Assembly: GCA_027257055.1 (NCBI GenBank)
Contig: JAPVLO010000083.1
Coordinates: forward strand, 5,626,001 to 5,690,000
Source of the DNA: Cephalopachus bancanus
Taxonomy: Eukaryota; Chordata; Mammalia; Primates; Tarsiidae
Direction: 5' to 3'
Length of the DNA stretch: 64,000 bases
The position numbers were made by a program, and so were the translations under genes. Under the pieces are notes generated by a model. That model was given only the letters and a program-made list of their open reading frames with translations, searched no databases and had not been told where the DNA came from. Each line of letters starts with the position of its first letter. Position 1 is the first letter of the stretch. Shown here piece after piece: positions 9,193-21,662 of this stretch.

Positions 9193-12064
9193 AAAGACGT
9201 CAGTAAGATGACTGACTAGAGGTGCTTAGCACACCCTCCCCAAAAGAAAAAGCAAAACAAACAAACAAATACATTTTAAGCAGAGTGACTAAAGGCAAGT
9301 ACTGCTGTACAGTAAGAAAGTATTGGAAACCCTGAGCATAGATACTCAGGATGGCTTGCCTCTGCCTCCCACCTCACCAGTCGAAATTCAGTCAGAGTCA
9401 GCAGGGACAAGTAAAGCAGGAGGCCCTCAGCATCGCTCATTAGTGCTGCAGTCTCTGCTACTAGAGAATCTTGCATTCCTCACAGGTCCTACACCCAGTT
9501 TAGAGAACTGTCTTACTCCAGAGAAAGAATACGCATTGCGCCCCACACCCCTGTGACCCAAGAAGCTACTGTACTATGCCAGAGTGAAGTCAGAGACATT
9601 GCTAGAGTGCATCTTGTTTCTGGTGCCAGTAAACACTGCATCTCTCCATCCCTGAGAAATCTGCCATCATTCCATGGCTCTCACACTTAGTAGTATACCA
9701 TTTCCCAGCTAAGCTGCTGCAACTTCCTAGCTGCTAGAAACAAGCTCCCTAGGGGGCACCCTATCTCCACCATCCCAGTATTTCTTAGCTATTTGGAGCC
9801 ATCAGAATAGCCATGACCCTGATACATATAGTACTCTCGCCTCTAACAAACAGGGGATTCTACCCTGCAGAAGAGTTGCACTTGGGCAAGCAAAGTAGCC
9901 ACACCCCCTTGCCACACAAACCAACACACTAACCTTTCCTCAGGGAAGCAATGTTTTGGCCAGAGGAGCAGCTGCAACCATAGTGCTCAAGCTTGTGTGG
10001 CATCCAGCCCCCCAAAAATATACCTTTTATTGAATTATATTGCTCTGCCTTCTATGCTGAACAGCTGCAGTGCCCTTCCTCCTTGAATCTGCTAAGTTGC
10101 CCCACCTCCCTGGAGAGTAAAGTCAACATTGCATTGTTCCCCAACCCCTCAAAGCCCAAGCCACAGCTGTGCCTCATTATTCCTGGGTCCCTGCTGCCAC
10201 TGCCCCTGCACCTGGGCTTTATAGAACCTGGGTCACTGCTGTGTCTCACCACTCCAGGTTCACTACTATATGGTACCTTCACTCCTGGGTCCCAAGTTGC
10301 CACTGTGCCCTGTTTGCTCAAACCAAAATTTCAGCTTTCCCTTGCTCCTCAGGACCTGAAAATAGGAAACACTCATTTCTCCATGGAGAGTGCTAATGTT
10401 CTGCCCTGGCCTCCTGGATCAAAGTCATAACCACATTCCTGCCGCTTGAGCTCAAATCACTGGGAATGTCACAGAGTCACCATTTTTGGCTTGGTGGGAG
10501 AGCTGCATCCACTCACTCCTGAGAGAGTGAACCCACACTCATTTCACATGTGCTGCAGTAGTTCCACAAGTCACTGATCTGTGAACCTCAGCTCCATAGC
10601 CACTCTGAGCAACTCTTCCCTGAAGCACAGTGCTGATGTGGCTGCCTATAACTTGTGCCACATCCAACACCAATAGAAATCCCCTGAGTGAAGTCCCCAC
10701 AATTGTGGTGAAAATAAGAACAGGAGAATCCCCAAAGCTCATGTCATCAAGAACTCTAAGGATCTACCTTGTCACCATTAATGTGAGAAACTTCTAAAGC
10801 CTAGGCCATTGACGTAACCAGAGTCATTAGAGATGTTGATTATATCAGAAAAGGTTGTATGGAGACTAAATTACTAATTACACATGGAACCAGATCAAAT
10901 GTACCCTACCCAACAAGCATCCTAGGATCCATCTGCATATGAAAATCTTTTACTATGAAAACCCTTATGTAAAATTAGAACTGTCCCCCCAGATATGCAA
11001 ATATCAATACAGGGATACCAGAAAGGGAACATGACACCATCAATGGAACACAATAAATCCCCACTAACTGACTCCCCCAAAAATGGGGGTCAGTTATTCA
11101 TTTGAAAATGAATTTAAAATAATTATCTTAAGGAAGTCAAGTAAGATGAGAGAGACTACAGACAGACAATTCCATAAAATCAGAAGAACAATATATGATC
11201 TAAATGAGAAAATCGACAAAGAAATAGATATAATTAAAAAGTACCAAAGAGAAATCCAGGAGTTGAAGAAATTAATAAATAACATAAAAAAATACAATCC
11301 AGAGGTTTAACAGCAGACTACAACAAGAAGAAGACAGAATTTATGAATTTGAAGACAAAACTTTGGCAATAATGCAGTGAGAAAAAACAAAGAATGATAA
11401 AGAAAGAGTGAAGAAAGCCTACTGGACTTATGGAGCAACATTAGGTGAAAAAATATTTTTATTACAAGAATTCCAGAGGGAGAAGAGATAATGAAAGGCA
11501 CAGAAAATTTTTTTTATTGAAATAATTGTGGAAAATATTCCAAGTCTTAAGAGAAATAGGGATATCCAGATTTATGAAGCTCAAAGATTACCAAGTGGGT
11601 TCAACCTAAAAAGATCTTCTCAAAGGCATATTATAATCAAAATGTCATGACAGAATTCTAAAAGCAGTAAGAGGAAAACATCAAGTGACAAACCAGGGAA
11701 TCTTCAGTAAACTAACAGCTGATTTGCAGACTAAGAGAGAGTGGGATGGGATATTTAAATTGCTAAAAAAAAAACAACCCCAAAACCAAAAACAGACCAA
11801 GCCAAAACAAAACCAAACAAAACTGCCCTCCAAGAATACTATATTATGCCCAGAAAAGTTATCCTTCATAAGTAAAGAAGAAATAAATTATTTCTAAGAA
11901 AACCAAATACTCAGGGAATTCATCACCACTGGACCAAGAGGCTAAAAGTCAAAATGGTCAAAAAATTATAACTACAATAAATTGTTAAGGAATATACAAT
12001 ATAAAAAGGTGTAAATTGTGACAAGAAAATTATAAATTGTTGTTTATTCAGAATTATATTTTTA
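9193..12064 (+). mobile_element. L1M-type element 1: 5'UTR, ORF1 and inter-ORF start
   Basis: The 5' end GTCAGTAAGATGACTGACTA and 'GAGGTGCTTAGCACACCCTCCCC' match the usual start of L1MA/L1P-age 5'UTRs. A C/T-rich UTR of about 1.85 kb follows. From about 11090 the text matches L1M ORF1. ATAACTACAATAAATTGTTA and 'TATACAATATAAAAAGGTGTAAATTGTGAC' (about 11968-12020) are the inter-ORF spacer typical of L1M. The element then stops near 12064, where a second ORF1 N-terminal region begins, so its ORF2 is missing or displaced. It is old and broken. Confidence 0.8.
11083..11945 (+). pseudogene. L1M ORF1 remnant (element 1)
   Basis: A 75-codon frame at 11083-11310 includes NEFKIIILRKSSKMRETTDR and 'IYDLNEKIDKEIDIIKKYQREIQELKKLI', the coiled-coil part of an L1M ORF1 (RNA-binding chaperone). 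Downstream, in other frames, come the RRM/CTD remnants: 'IQIYEAQRLPSGF'-like DNA at 11558-11600, and DLQTKREWDGIFKLLKKKQP with NTILCPEKLSFISKEEINYF (11710-11897). Several frameshifts make it non-functional. Confidence 0.75.
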
Positions 12065-12221
12065 AAGTAGTACAGAAAATCATGAAAGTGGATAAAAAAT
12101 TAAGCAAAACATGGAAAACAATCCAGGAACAAAATGAGAAGTTTGACATAGAAATAGAAACAATTTAAAAAATAGAAATTGTAAATAAATAATACATCAA
12201 CTGCACTAAAAACTTACTGGA

Positions 12222-12523
12222 GCCAGGCTCGGTGGCTCAGCCTGTAATCACAACATTTGGAAGGCCGAGACGAGTGGATTGCCTGTGTCCGCGGGTTTGA
12301 GACCCACCTGGGCAACTTGGTGAGACCTTGTCTCTATAATAAATAAAAAAATTAGCCAGGTGTGGTAGCACACACCTGTAGTTCTGGCTACTTGGAAGGC
12401 TGAAGCGGAAGGATTGCCTGAGCCCAAGCAGGTGTGGCTGTGATGGCTGGGAGCGTGCTGCTGTACACCAGTCTGGGTGACAGAGTGAGACTCTAACTCA
12501 ACAAAACAAAACAAAACAAAACA
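12222..12523 (+). mobile_element. Alu SINE (dimeric, non-anthropoid type) with CAAAA tail
   Basis: The left monomer starts GCCAGGCTCGGTGGCTCAGC and the right monomer starts near 'AGCCAGGTGTGGTAGCAC'. The end GACAGAGTGAGACTCTAACT runs into a (CAAAA)n tail. Target duplication is AAAACTTACTGGA (12209-12221) versus AAAACTTATTGGA (12524-12536). It inserted into L1M ORF1. Confidence 0.95.
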
Positions 12524-12848
12524 AAACTTATTGGAAAGCTTCAATAGCAAATCTGTTCAAACACAGACAAGAATTAGTGAAGTGGAGTTAGAGCATATGA
12601 AATTACCCAATCAGAGGAACAAAAAGAAAAAAAAGAGGAAAAAAGAGAGTGAAGAAGTTCTATGAGAATTCTGGGACATCATATTTCTCTGCATAATACT
12701 AATTCCCAGAGGAAATAAGAAAGAGAGGGAAAAAAGGGGGAAAAATGGAAATAATGAAACAGATTTCCCAAATCTGAAGAAAGATGTCACCATCAGTTAC
12801 ACAAAGCTCAGAAGTCACCAATAAAATTCAGCCTAAAGAAGAATTTAG

Positions 12849-13137
12849 GGCCGGGCTCGGTGGCTCAGCCTGTAATCCCGCGCCTTTGGGAGGCTGAGGT
12901 GAGTGGATTGCCTGAGCCCGCGGGTTCGAGACCCGCCTGGGCAGCGAGACCTCATCTCTACAATAAATCAAAAAATCAGCCGGGTGTGGTAGCACATGGC
13001 CTATAATTCCGGCTACTCAGAAGGCTGAGGCGGAATGATCGCCGGAGCCCAGCAGGTCGAGGCTGCGGAGGCCGGGAGCGGCCACTGCACTCCAGTCTGG
13101 GCGACCGAGTAAGACTCCAACTCAAAAAAAAAAAAAA
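12849..13137 (+). mobile_element. Alu SINE (dimeric, non-anthropoid type)
   Basis: This is one of the better-preserved copies. Pol III A-box region TGGCTCAGCCTG and B-box GGTTCGAGACC are intact in the left monomer. The right monomer carries GGAGCCCAGCAGGTCGAGGC. It ends CTCCAACTC plus poly(A). Target duplication AAGAATTTAG flanks it (12839-12848 and 13138-13147). Confidence 0.96.
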
Positions 13138-13974
13138 AAGAATTTAGAACAAAACAAAACTATACATTAAAGAAAAGAATATTCAAGGCAGTAAGAGAAA
13201 AGACACACATTGCACTCAATGAAGTTCCAATACAACTTTTATCAGACTTTTCAGAAATCCTGCAGGTCAAGAGAGAGTGGAATGCTATATTCAAAGTACT
13301 GGAGGGGGAGAAAAAGTCTGCCAACCCATATTACTTTACTCAGAAACCCTACCCTTCAAATATAAAGGAGAGATACTTTCCCAGACATACAAAAGCTGAG
13401 GAAGTCATCAATAATACAAAATTTATTTTACCAGAAGTGCTACAGGGAGTTCTTCAATCTGAAAGAACTGGATGCCAATAGTAAAAGGAAATATCTGAAA
13501 GAATTAAACTCACAAGTAAAAGAAAACAAGCAATTTTAGAATACTTGAATACTGTAATTTTGGTAAGTAAATTACAGTTTACAGTATCATATAAGATACA
13601 ATGTATCTTAGGTATGAAGACTAAAAGATAAACTACAGAATAACAATAGCTACAAAAATTGGTTAAGAAATAGTCGATTTAAAATGATTGAAATGAAAAC
13701 ATTAAAAATTCAAATGTGGAAGAGAATAGTCTTAAAGTGTAAAGTCTATTATTGTTACTTTTAATTTTGCAATAAAAGTAAGTTACTATTCATTTAAAAT
13801 AAGACTACAAAGCAAAAACTTATAATAAATACATTAAAAAGGAATAGCATGGAATCAAAACATGTTTCTAGAGAGAATAACTTAATTACAAAGGAAGACA
13901 GTAAGCAAAAACCAAAAAATAGAGAGAAAAAGAATTTATAAAACAGCCAGAAAACAAGTAACAAAATTATAGTA

Positions 13975-16900
13975 GTAAATCCTTACTTATCAATAATAAC
14001 TTGAATGTAAAGGGATTAAATTATCCAATAAGACACAGAGTGGCTAAACGGTTGTAAAAAAGGACCTAACTATATGTCTACCAGAAACTCACTTCACCTA
14101 TGAAGACACACAGACTAAAAATGAGGAAACGGAAAAAGATATTTCATATAAATAGAAATTAAAAAGAGAGCAGGAATAGCTATACTTAGAAAAAATAGGC
14201 TTTAAATCAAGAACTGGTGAAAAAATAAATAAAAAATAAAAAAGGTCATTGTAAGATGATAAAGGAGTCAATACAGCAAAGTGATATTATAATTGTAAAT
14301 ATATATGCACCCAACAACATAGTGCTCAAATATACAAAATAAATAATAATAGACCCAAAGAGAGTGATTGATTACAATACAATAATAATAGAGGACTTTA
14401 AAACACCACTTTCAGCAATGTATAGACCAGATGAAAATCAACAAAGGAACATTAGAGTTAAACTGCATGCTAGACCAAATGGATTTAACAGACATTAACA
14501 GAACATTCAATTTAATAGCTGTAGCATACACATTTTTCTCAACAGCAAATGAAAGATTATCTAGGATAGACCATATCTTAGGTAACAAAAAATATACTAA
14601 CAATTTTGCAAACATAAAGATCATATGTAGTATATTTTCTGACCAGAATATAATAAAACAAAAATAATTAGGAACAGAACTAACTTTGGACACTGAACAA
14701 ATGTATGAAAATTAAGCATGTTCTTAAACAATGAGTTATGTCAATAAAGAAATGAAAAAAGGAATTTAAAAATTCCTGGAGAAAAATGAAAATATAAATA
14801 CAGTACAACAAAACATATAGGATACAGCAAGAAGTTCTAAGAGGGAAGTTAATAGTAATAAACATCTACATCAAAAATGTAGAGAAACTTCAAATAATCA
14901 ACCTAGTTATGTAGTTCAAGTTAGCAGGAATTTAAGAACAAGCCAAGTCCAGACTTAGTGGATGGAGAAAAATAAAGATCAGATCAGAAATAAATAAAAT
15001 TGTGACTAAAAAAAATCCAAAATATAAATAAAATAAAAACTTTGTCTTTTGAAAAGATAAAATTGATAGACTTTAAGCTCAACTAAGGGGAAAAAAAGAG
15101 AGAGAGAGAGAGAGAAAATGTCCAAAAAAAATAAAATCAGAAATGAAAATGAGGACATAACGGAGACCACAAAAATTCAAAGGATCAATAGAGACTATTA
15201 GGAACAATTATACACCAACATACTTGAGGATGTAGGAAAAAATGAACTAATTTCTGGACACATACAGTCTACCAAAAACTATGAAGAAATGGAAAATCTG
15301 AACACAATAATAACAGGAAACAAGACTGCAGCAGTAATACAAAGTACCCATCAAAGAAAAGACCAGGACTTGATGGCTTCACTATTGAATTCTGTCAAAC
15401 ATTTGAAGAAGAACTAATACCAATTCTACTCCATTACAAAAAAATTGAAGAGGCAATCTTTCCAAACTCATGTTACTAGGCCAATATTGCTCTAATACTA
15501 AAAAAACAGACAAAGATACAACAGAAAAATAAAACTACTAGCCAATATCATTGATATTGAACACGGATGAAAAAATTCTGAAGGAAATATTAGCAAACTG
15601 AATTCAACAACACATTAAAAATAGCTCATTCTCTGTGATCAAGTGGGATTCCTTCCAGAGATGTATTGATAATTCAGCATACACAAATCAATAAATGTGA
15701 TATATCCCATTAACAGAATCAAGAACAAGAAAAAAATACGATCATTTCAATAGACACTGAAATAGCATTTGATAAAGTTTATCAGCATTTGATAAAGGGT
15801 TTCAGGATGAAAACCTTTAATTAACATTCTGTATGTTAAACTTATATAAAAGGATCACGTCCATATGATAAATCCACAACTAACATCGTACAAAATGGAG
15901 AAAAATGAAAAGCTTTTTCTCTAAGATGTGGAACAAGATAAACATGCCCACTTTCATTATTTTTATTCAACATAGTACTGGAAGTCCTAGCCCAAGCAAT
16001 TAGGTAAAATAAAGAAATAGGGAAAATCCAAATCGAAAAGGAGAATTCGAATTACTTTTTTCACAGATGACATAATTCTTTATTTAGAAATACCTAAAGA
16101 CTCTACCAAAACCTGTTAGAAATAATAAATGAATTTACTAATATTCCAGGATAGAAAGTCAACATACAAAAATCAGCAGTGTGTGTATATTCTAAGAGCA
16201 AACAATCCATAAAAGAAATCAAGAAAGCAATTTTATTTACAATAGCTGTAAAAATAACAAGAAATATATTTAACTAAAGAAGTGAAAGATTCATATAATG
16301 AAAACCATAAAACACTGATGAAATAAATTTAAGAGAACACAATAAAATGGAAAGCTAGCTCAGATCATGGATTGGAAGAATGTTGTTAAAATGTTCATAC
16401 TATCCTGCTGGGCTAGGTGGCTCAGCCTGTAATCCCGTGCCTTTGGGAGGCTGAGGTGAGTGGATTGCCTGAGCCCGCGAGTTTGAGACCCGCCTGGGCA
16501 GCGAGACCTCATCTCTACAATAAATCAAAAAATCAGCCGGGCGTGGTAGCGTGCGCCTGTAATTCCAGCTACGCGGAAGGCTGAGGCGGAAGGATCGCCG
16601 GAGCCCAGCAGGTCGAGGCTGCAGTGGCTGGGAGCGGCCACTGCACTCCAGTCTGGGCGACAGAGTGAGACTCCAACTCAAAAAAAAAAAAATGTTCATA
16701 CTACCCAAAGTGATCTACAGGTTCATCGTGATTCCTATCAAAATATTATTACCATTCTCCATACATACAACACACACATATAAAAAAACCTCAAAATTTG
16801 TATGGAACCACAAAGTTCCCAAATAGTTAAGTAAATCCTGAGAAAAAAAATTAAAAAGTTAAAAGCATAAAGCTATAAGACTCCGAAATACACTACAAAG

Positions 16901-18060
16901 CTTTGTAACAAAAGCAGGATGGTACTGTGTAAAAACAAACACATAGATAACGAAACAGAATGGTGAATGCATAAATAAATCTATACTTTTGCAACCAGCT
17001 CATTTTCCACAACTACACTAGGAAAATACATTGGGAAAATGACAGTGTCTTCAATAAATGCTGCTGGGAAAGCTGGATAATGATATGCAAAATAATGAAA
17101 CTAGACCCCTATTTCCCACATATATAAAAATCAAATCAATGGGATTAAAGACTTAAATCTAAGACCTGAAATTGTGAAACTCCTAGGAGAAAACAATTAA
17201 CAAATGCTTCAGGAAGTTGATCTGGGCAAATACTTTTTACGTAAGCACAGGCAACAAAGGCAAAGAAGACAAATGGGGTTATATCAAGATAAAAAGCTTC
17301 AGCATAGCAGAGGGAATAACCAAAGAGTGAAGAAACAATCTACAGAATGGGAGAAAGAATTTACAACTTATCCATCTGATAAGGAGTTATTGCCCAGGAT
17401 GTGTAAGACACTCAAAAGCTCAATAAAAATAATAATTTCATTAAATGAATAAATGATCTGAATTGAAAAAGAGACATACAAATGGCCAATAGATATACAA
17501 AAAAATGGTCAACATCACTAATCACTGGGTAAATGAAAATGAAAACCACAATGAGATATTATCTCACCCCACTTAGAATAGCTATTACCAAAATAATAAC
17601 AAATTTTAAAATGCTGGTGAAGATTGGCGAAAAGCAATTCACATACATGTTTACTGAAAATGTAAATTAGTCCAGTCACTGTGGAAAATATAATAAAGTT
17701 TATTTTAAAAAACTAAAAATAGATCTACCATATGATCCAGCAATCCCACTAATGGGTATTTATCCCAAAGAAAGGAAATCAATATATCAAAGACATATCT
17801 GCACTCACATGTTTATTGCAATACTATAAACAATAGTTAAAATACAGACTCAATCTAAATGCCCATCAACAAATGAAGGGATGCAGAAAATATAGTATAC
17901 ATACACACACACAATAGAATATTATTTAGACACAAAAATGGAATTCTGTCATTTGCAGGAGCAACATAAATGAACTGTAGGATTTTGTGTTAACTGAAAT
18001 AAGCCAGGCTCAGAAATACAAATACTGCATGTTCTCAGTCACAAGTAGGAGATAAAATGT
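13975..18060 (+). pseudogene. L1M ORF2 remnant (element 2)
   Basis: ORF2 is the L1 endonuclease and reverse transcriptase. The DNA begins with the endonuclease start region ('AATAACTTGAATGTAAAGGGATTAAA'; 'CTAACTATATGTCTACCAGAAACTCACTT', the QETH region, in broken frame). 14431-14667 encodes LNCMLDQMDLTDINRTFNLI and SRIDHILGNKKYTNNFANIK. The reverse transcriptase zone runs from about 15355 to 16100, and the C-terminal part to about 18060. Stops and frameshifts are frequent, and an Alu splits it at 16407. Confidence 0.8.
16407..16689 (+). mobile_element. Alu SINE (dimeric, non-anthropoid type)
   Basis: Starts GCTGGGCTAGGTGGCTCAGC and ends GAGACTCCAACTC plus a 14-A tail. Target duplication is AAATGTTCATACTATC (16388-16403) versus AAATGTTCATACTACC (about 16690-16705). 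It inserted into L1M ORF2. The B box reads GTTTGAGACC, one change from the 12849 copy. Confidence 0.95.
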
Positions 18061-18362
18061 TGATCTCATGGAGGTAGAGAGTGGAATGATTGTTACCAGA
18101 GGCTGGGAAGGATAGGGGAGGAGGGAATGCAGAGAGGTTGATTAATGGATACAAAAATACTGTTAGATAAAAATAATAAATTCTAGTGTTTGGTAGCACC
18201 TTAGGATAAATACAGTTAACAGAAACTTATTGTTTATTTCAAAATAGTTGCAAAAGAAGATTTGGAATGTTCCCAACACAAAGAAAGGATGGATGTTTGA
18301 GGTGATGGATATTCTAACTACTCTGATTTGGCCATTACATATTGTGTGTACATATCAAAATA

Positions 18363-20857
18363 CCAAGAGAAATAAGGAAAAAATAGAAGGCTTAAACAGA
18401 CCAATAACAAAGAGATTGAAGAAGTAATTAGAAACCTTCTAACAAATAAAAACCCAGGACCAGATGACTTTACAGCTCAATTGTATCAAAAATTCACAGA
18501 ATTATTACTAATACTTCTTCAACTCTTCCAAAAAATAGAGATAAGTACTTTAAAATATTTTGTGAGGTCAGCATCACCTTGATACCCAAGTCAGACAAAA
18601 ATGCCACAGGAAAAGAAAACTATAGATCAATATCTCTCACAGATATTTACATAAAAATCCTCCATAAAATATTAACAAACCGATTTGAACAATACATAAA
18701 AAGATTATACATCATGACCAAGTTGGTTTCATTCCTGGCATACAAGTCTTGTTCAGCATATACAAATTAGTCAATACATCACAGTAACAGATAAAATATA
18801 AAACAGAACAATCACTATACAAAGGATACCCTTGCTTAATTAAAAACAAGAAAAGACGTTTTTCAGTTTAGCTGTGAAAAAAAGACCCTTAACATGAAAA
18901 AGATCATTTATAAATTAAAAAAAAACCCAGCCATCTTTATAATCCATGGGGAACGACTGACAATTTTCCACTGTCTTCTGGTACAAGGTAAAGATGCCTA
19001 CTCTCACTACCTCTATTCAACATAGTACTGAAAGTATAAGCAAAAGCAATCAGACAGGAAAAAACAGAACATCCAAATTGGAAAAGAAGTACAATTTTCT
19101 CTATTTGCAGATAACATAATCCATATGTAGAAATGCTTTAAGATTTTTTAAAAACCTCATCAGAACCAATAATACATTCATTAAAGTTGCAAGATACAAA
19201 ATCAACATACAAAAATCAGTAAGATTTCTACAGAAATGATGACTTAGCTGAAAAATAAAGAAAACAATCTCATTTATAATAGCTTTACAAAAAATGTAAT
19301 ACTTAAGAATAAATTTAAACAAGGAGGTGAAAGATTTGTACACTAAAAATGATAAAACACAGATGAAAGAAGCTGAAGAGGACATAAACAAATGGAAAAA
19401 TATTTTGGGTTCAGCAGTGAGAAGAATTAATATTGTTTAAAATGTCCACATTTTCCAAAGCAGTATATAAATTTACTGCAATCACTACAAAAATTCCAAT
19501 GGCATTCTTCACAGAAATAGGAAAAGCAATACTAATATTTATGTAACCACAAAAGAACCCCAATAGCCAAAGCAACATTGAAAAAAAGTTGTAAGCATTA
19601 CACTTCTTGATTTAAAATGACATGACAAAGCTATAGTAATCAAAATAGTAAATATTGATATTAAAACAGAAACATAGAACAATGAAATAGAAAAGAGAGG
19701 CATCAAATAAACCCCAAAACATATGATCACCTAATTTTTGGGAAATGGCACCAAGAGGGCACAAAGAGAGAAATTATAGTCTTTTAAATAAATGGTACTG
19801 GAAAAACTGGACTTCCACATGTGAAAGAATAAAATTTCCACATGTGGAAGGGAGAGGAAATGAGGAGATGTAACTCAAGGATACAAAATAATAGCTATGT
19901 AGAATAAGCGAAACTCACAGAACTTTATGTTCTCTTCTATAAAATTCCTAGAAGAGAAAATAGGAGCAAACTCCTATGGACTTGGCAATGATTTTTTGGA
20001 AGCACACCAAGAGCTCAGACTACAAAACAAAAAATAAATGAGACTACATCAAACTAAAAAGCTTCTACATAGCAAAGGAAACAATCAAGAAAGTGAAAAG
20101 GCACCCTACGGACTGGAAAACAAATATTTGCAGACCTCATTTTTGATAAGGGGTTAATATCCAAAATTTATAAAGCACTCCTAACCCAATAGCAGGAAAA
20201 TTATCTGATTTTTAAAATGGGCAAAGGAACTGAACAGACATTTCTCCAAAGAAGACATAAAAATGCCCAAAAGGTATATGAAAAGGTGCTCAACATCACT
20301 AATGCTCAGGAAAATGCATGTTAAAATCACTATGAGATATCACCTCACAACCATTAGGATGCTGTTACATAAAATACAAGAGATAACAAATGTTAATAAG
20401 AGTGTGGAGAAATGGGAACCCTAGCACAGTGTTGGTAAGAATGAAGTTTAGTACAGTCACTATGGAAAACAATATGGTTGTTACTAAAGAAATTAAAAAT
20501 AGAACTACCATATGACCCAATAATCCTTCTCCTTGAATACCCAAAGGTGATGACATTATCACCTCATAAAGAATATCTGCATCCACATGTTCATTGAACC
20601 ATAAGTCACAACAGCCACGATATGGAAACAACCCAAGTATCCATGGACAAACAAGTGGATAAAGAAAATGTTATATATATATATATATCATAAGGCTGAA
20701 AAAAATTATATATATATTCAGTCATTTAAAAGGTGATCCTGATATTGGCCATAATGTGAATGAAACTGAAGGACTTTATGCCTATTGATATAAGTCAGAA
20801 ACAGAAAGAAAAATATTGCATGCTCTCACTTACTGTGGAATTTTTAAAAAGAGCATG

Positions 20858-20928
<71 letters not shown>

Positions 20929-21258
20929 TAAAACAGCTGAATGGTTGTTACCATGGGTGGGGATGGGAGGAGGAGGAAATGGGAAGATGTAGGTCAAAGG
21001 ATACAAAATAACAGATATGTATAGGATGAACAAGGTTAATGATCTAATGTACAGCATGAGAACTAGAGTTAGTGAGATTGCTATTTTTTGTTAAAGAGGT
21101 ACATGTTAGCTGTTCCTGTCACAAAAAAGTAATATGAATGATAGATATATATGTTAATCTGCTTCACTATAGTAACCATTTTTTAATCAGTATGTATCAC
21201 ATAGTATCATGCTGTAAGCCTCAAATATACTGGGTACAATTTATTTTAAAAATAAAGA
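18363..21258 (+). mobile_element. L1M-type element 3: reverse transcriptase to 3' end
   Basis: The segment opens abruptly in ORF2: CTTAAACAGACCAATAACAA and 'AACCCAGGACCAGATGACTTTACAGC' correspond to the [10 protein letters not shown] approach to the reverse transcriptase. A 63-codon frame at 18579 reads MIPKSDKNATGKENYRSISL. The remainder passes through 'TTTGCAGATAACATAATCC' (degraded FADD) and the C-terminal region to a 3'UTR ending near 21258 in an A-rich tract. It may be an independent 5'-truncated copy or a displaced part of element 1. Confidence 0.75.
20854..20925. repeat. (GC)n/(CA)n microsatellite
   Basis: A short ATGCGCGCGC lead is followed by about 30 uninterrupted CA units, giving roughly 70 bp of alternating purine-pyrimidine DNA inside the L1M element 3 3'UTR. 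A (TA)n run of about 20 bases lies 170 bp upstream at 20671-20690. Confidence 0.97.
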
Positions 21259-21346
21259 AAAACAAGAAAATTCACAAAACTATGAATTTTTAAATGTCTG
21301 GAAGAAATCTGACTACTGAAAAAAGTGCCATTGAAAACATCTACTA

Positions 21347-21649
21347 GCCGGGCTCGGTGGCTCAACCTGTAATCCCGCGCCTTGGGAGGCTGAGGTGAGT
21401 GGATTGCCTGAGCCCGCGGGTTCCAGACCCGCCTGGGCAACTTGGCGAGACCTCATCTCTACAATAAATCAAAAAATTAGCCGGGCATGGTAGTGCGTGC
21501 CTGTAGTTCCAGCTACTTGGAAGGCTGAGGCGGAAGGATCACTGGAGCCCAGCAGGTGGAGGTTGTGGTGGCCGGAAGCAGCCACTGCACTCCAGTCTGG
21601 GTGACAGAGTAAGACTCCAATTTAAAAAGAAAGAAAGAAAGAAAGAAAG
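21347..21649 (+). mobile_element. Alu SINE with GAAA tail
   Basis: Starts GCCGGGCTCGGTGGCTCAAC and ends 'AGAGTAAGACTCCAATTT' before AAAAAGAAAGAAAGAAAGAA. Target duplication AAAACATCTACTA occurs at 21334-21346 and 21650-21662. The tail has become a GAAA microsatellite. Confidence 0.95.
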
Positions 21650-21662
21650 AAAACATCTACTA

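Larger units (their letters stand above)
12065..18362 (+). mobile_element. L1M-type element 2, 5'-truncated in ORF1
   Basis: A second ORF1 coiled-coil region starts near 12065 (CATGGAAAACAATCCAGGAA) and its C-terminal end lies at 13250-13480 (CAGGTCAAGAGAGAGTGGAA). ORF2 follows from about 13975 to 18060, then a 3'UTR with 'GAGTGGAATGATTGTTACCAGAGGCTGGGAAGG' typical of L1M. Three Alus (12222, 12849, 16407) interrupt it. The end at about 18355 is blunt, without a poly(A) tail, and runs directly into another L1 segment, implying deletion or rearrangement there. Confidence 0.78.

Noticed and set aside
9993..10430. 145-codon frame with repeated PGSLL-like text
   Set aside because: It lies in the L1M 5'UTR. 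The repetition reflects loosely repeated CCTGGGTCCC/TCTGGCC text there rather than a protein.
20760..21011. Frame encoding poly(Thr-His) at the CA repeat
   Set aside because: It is a translation of the microsatellite, with no coding support.
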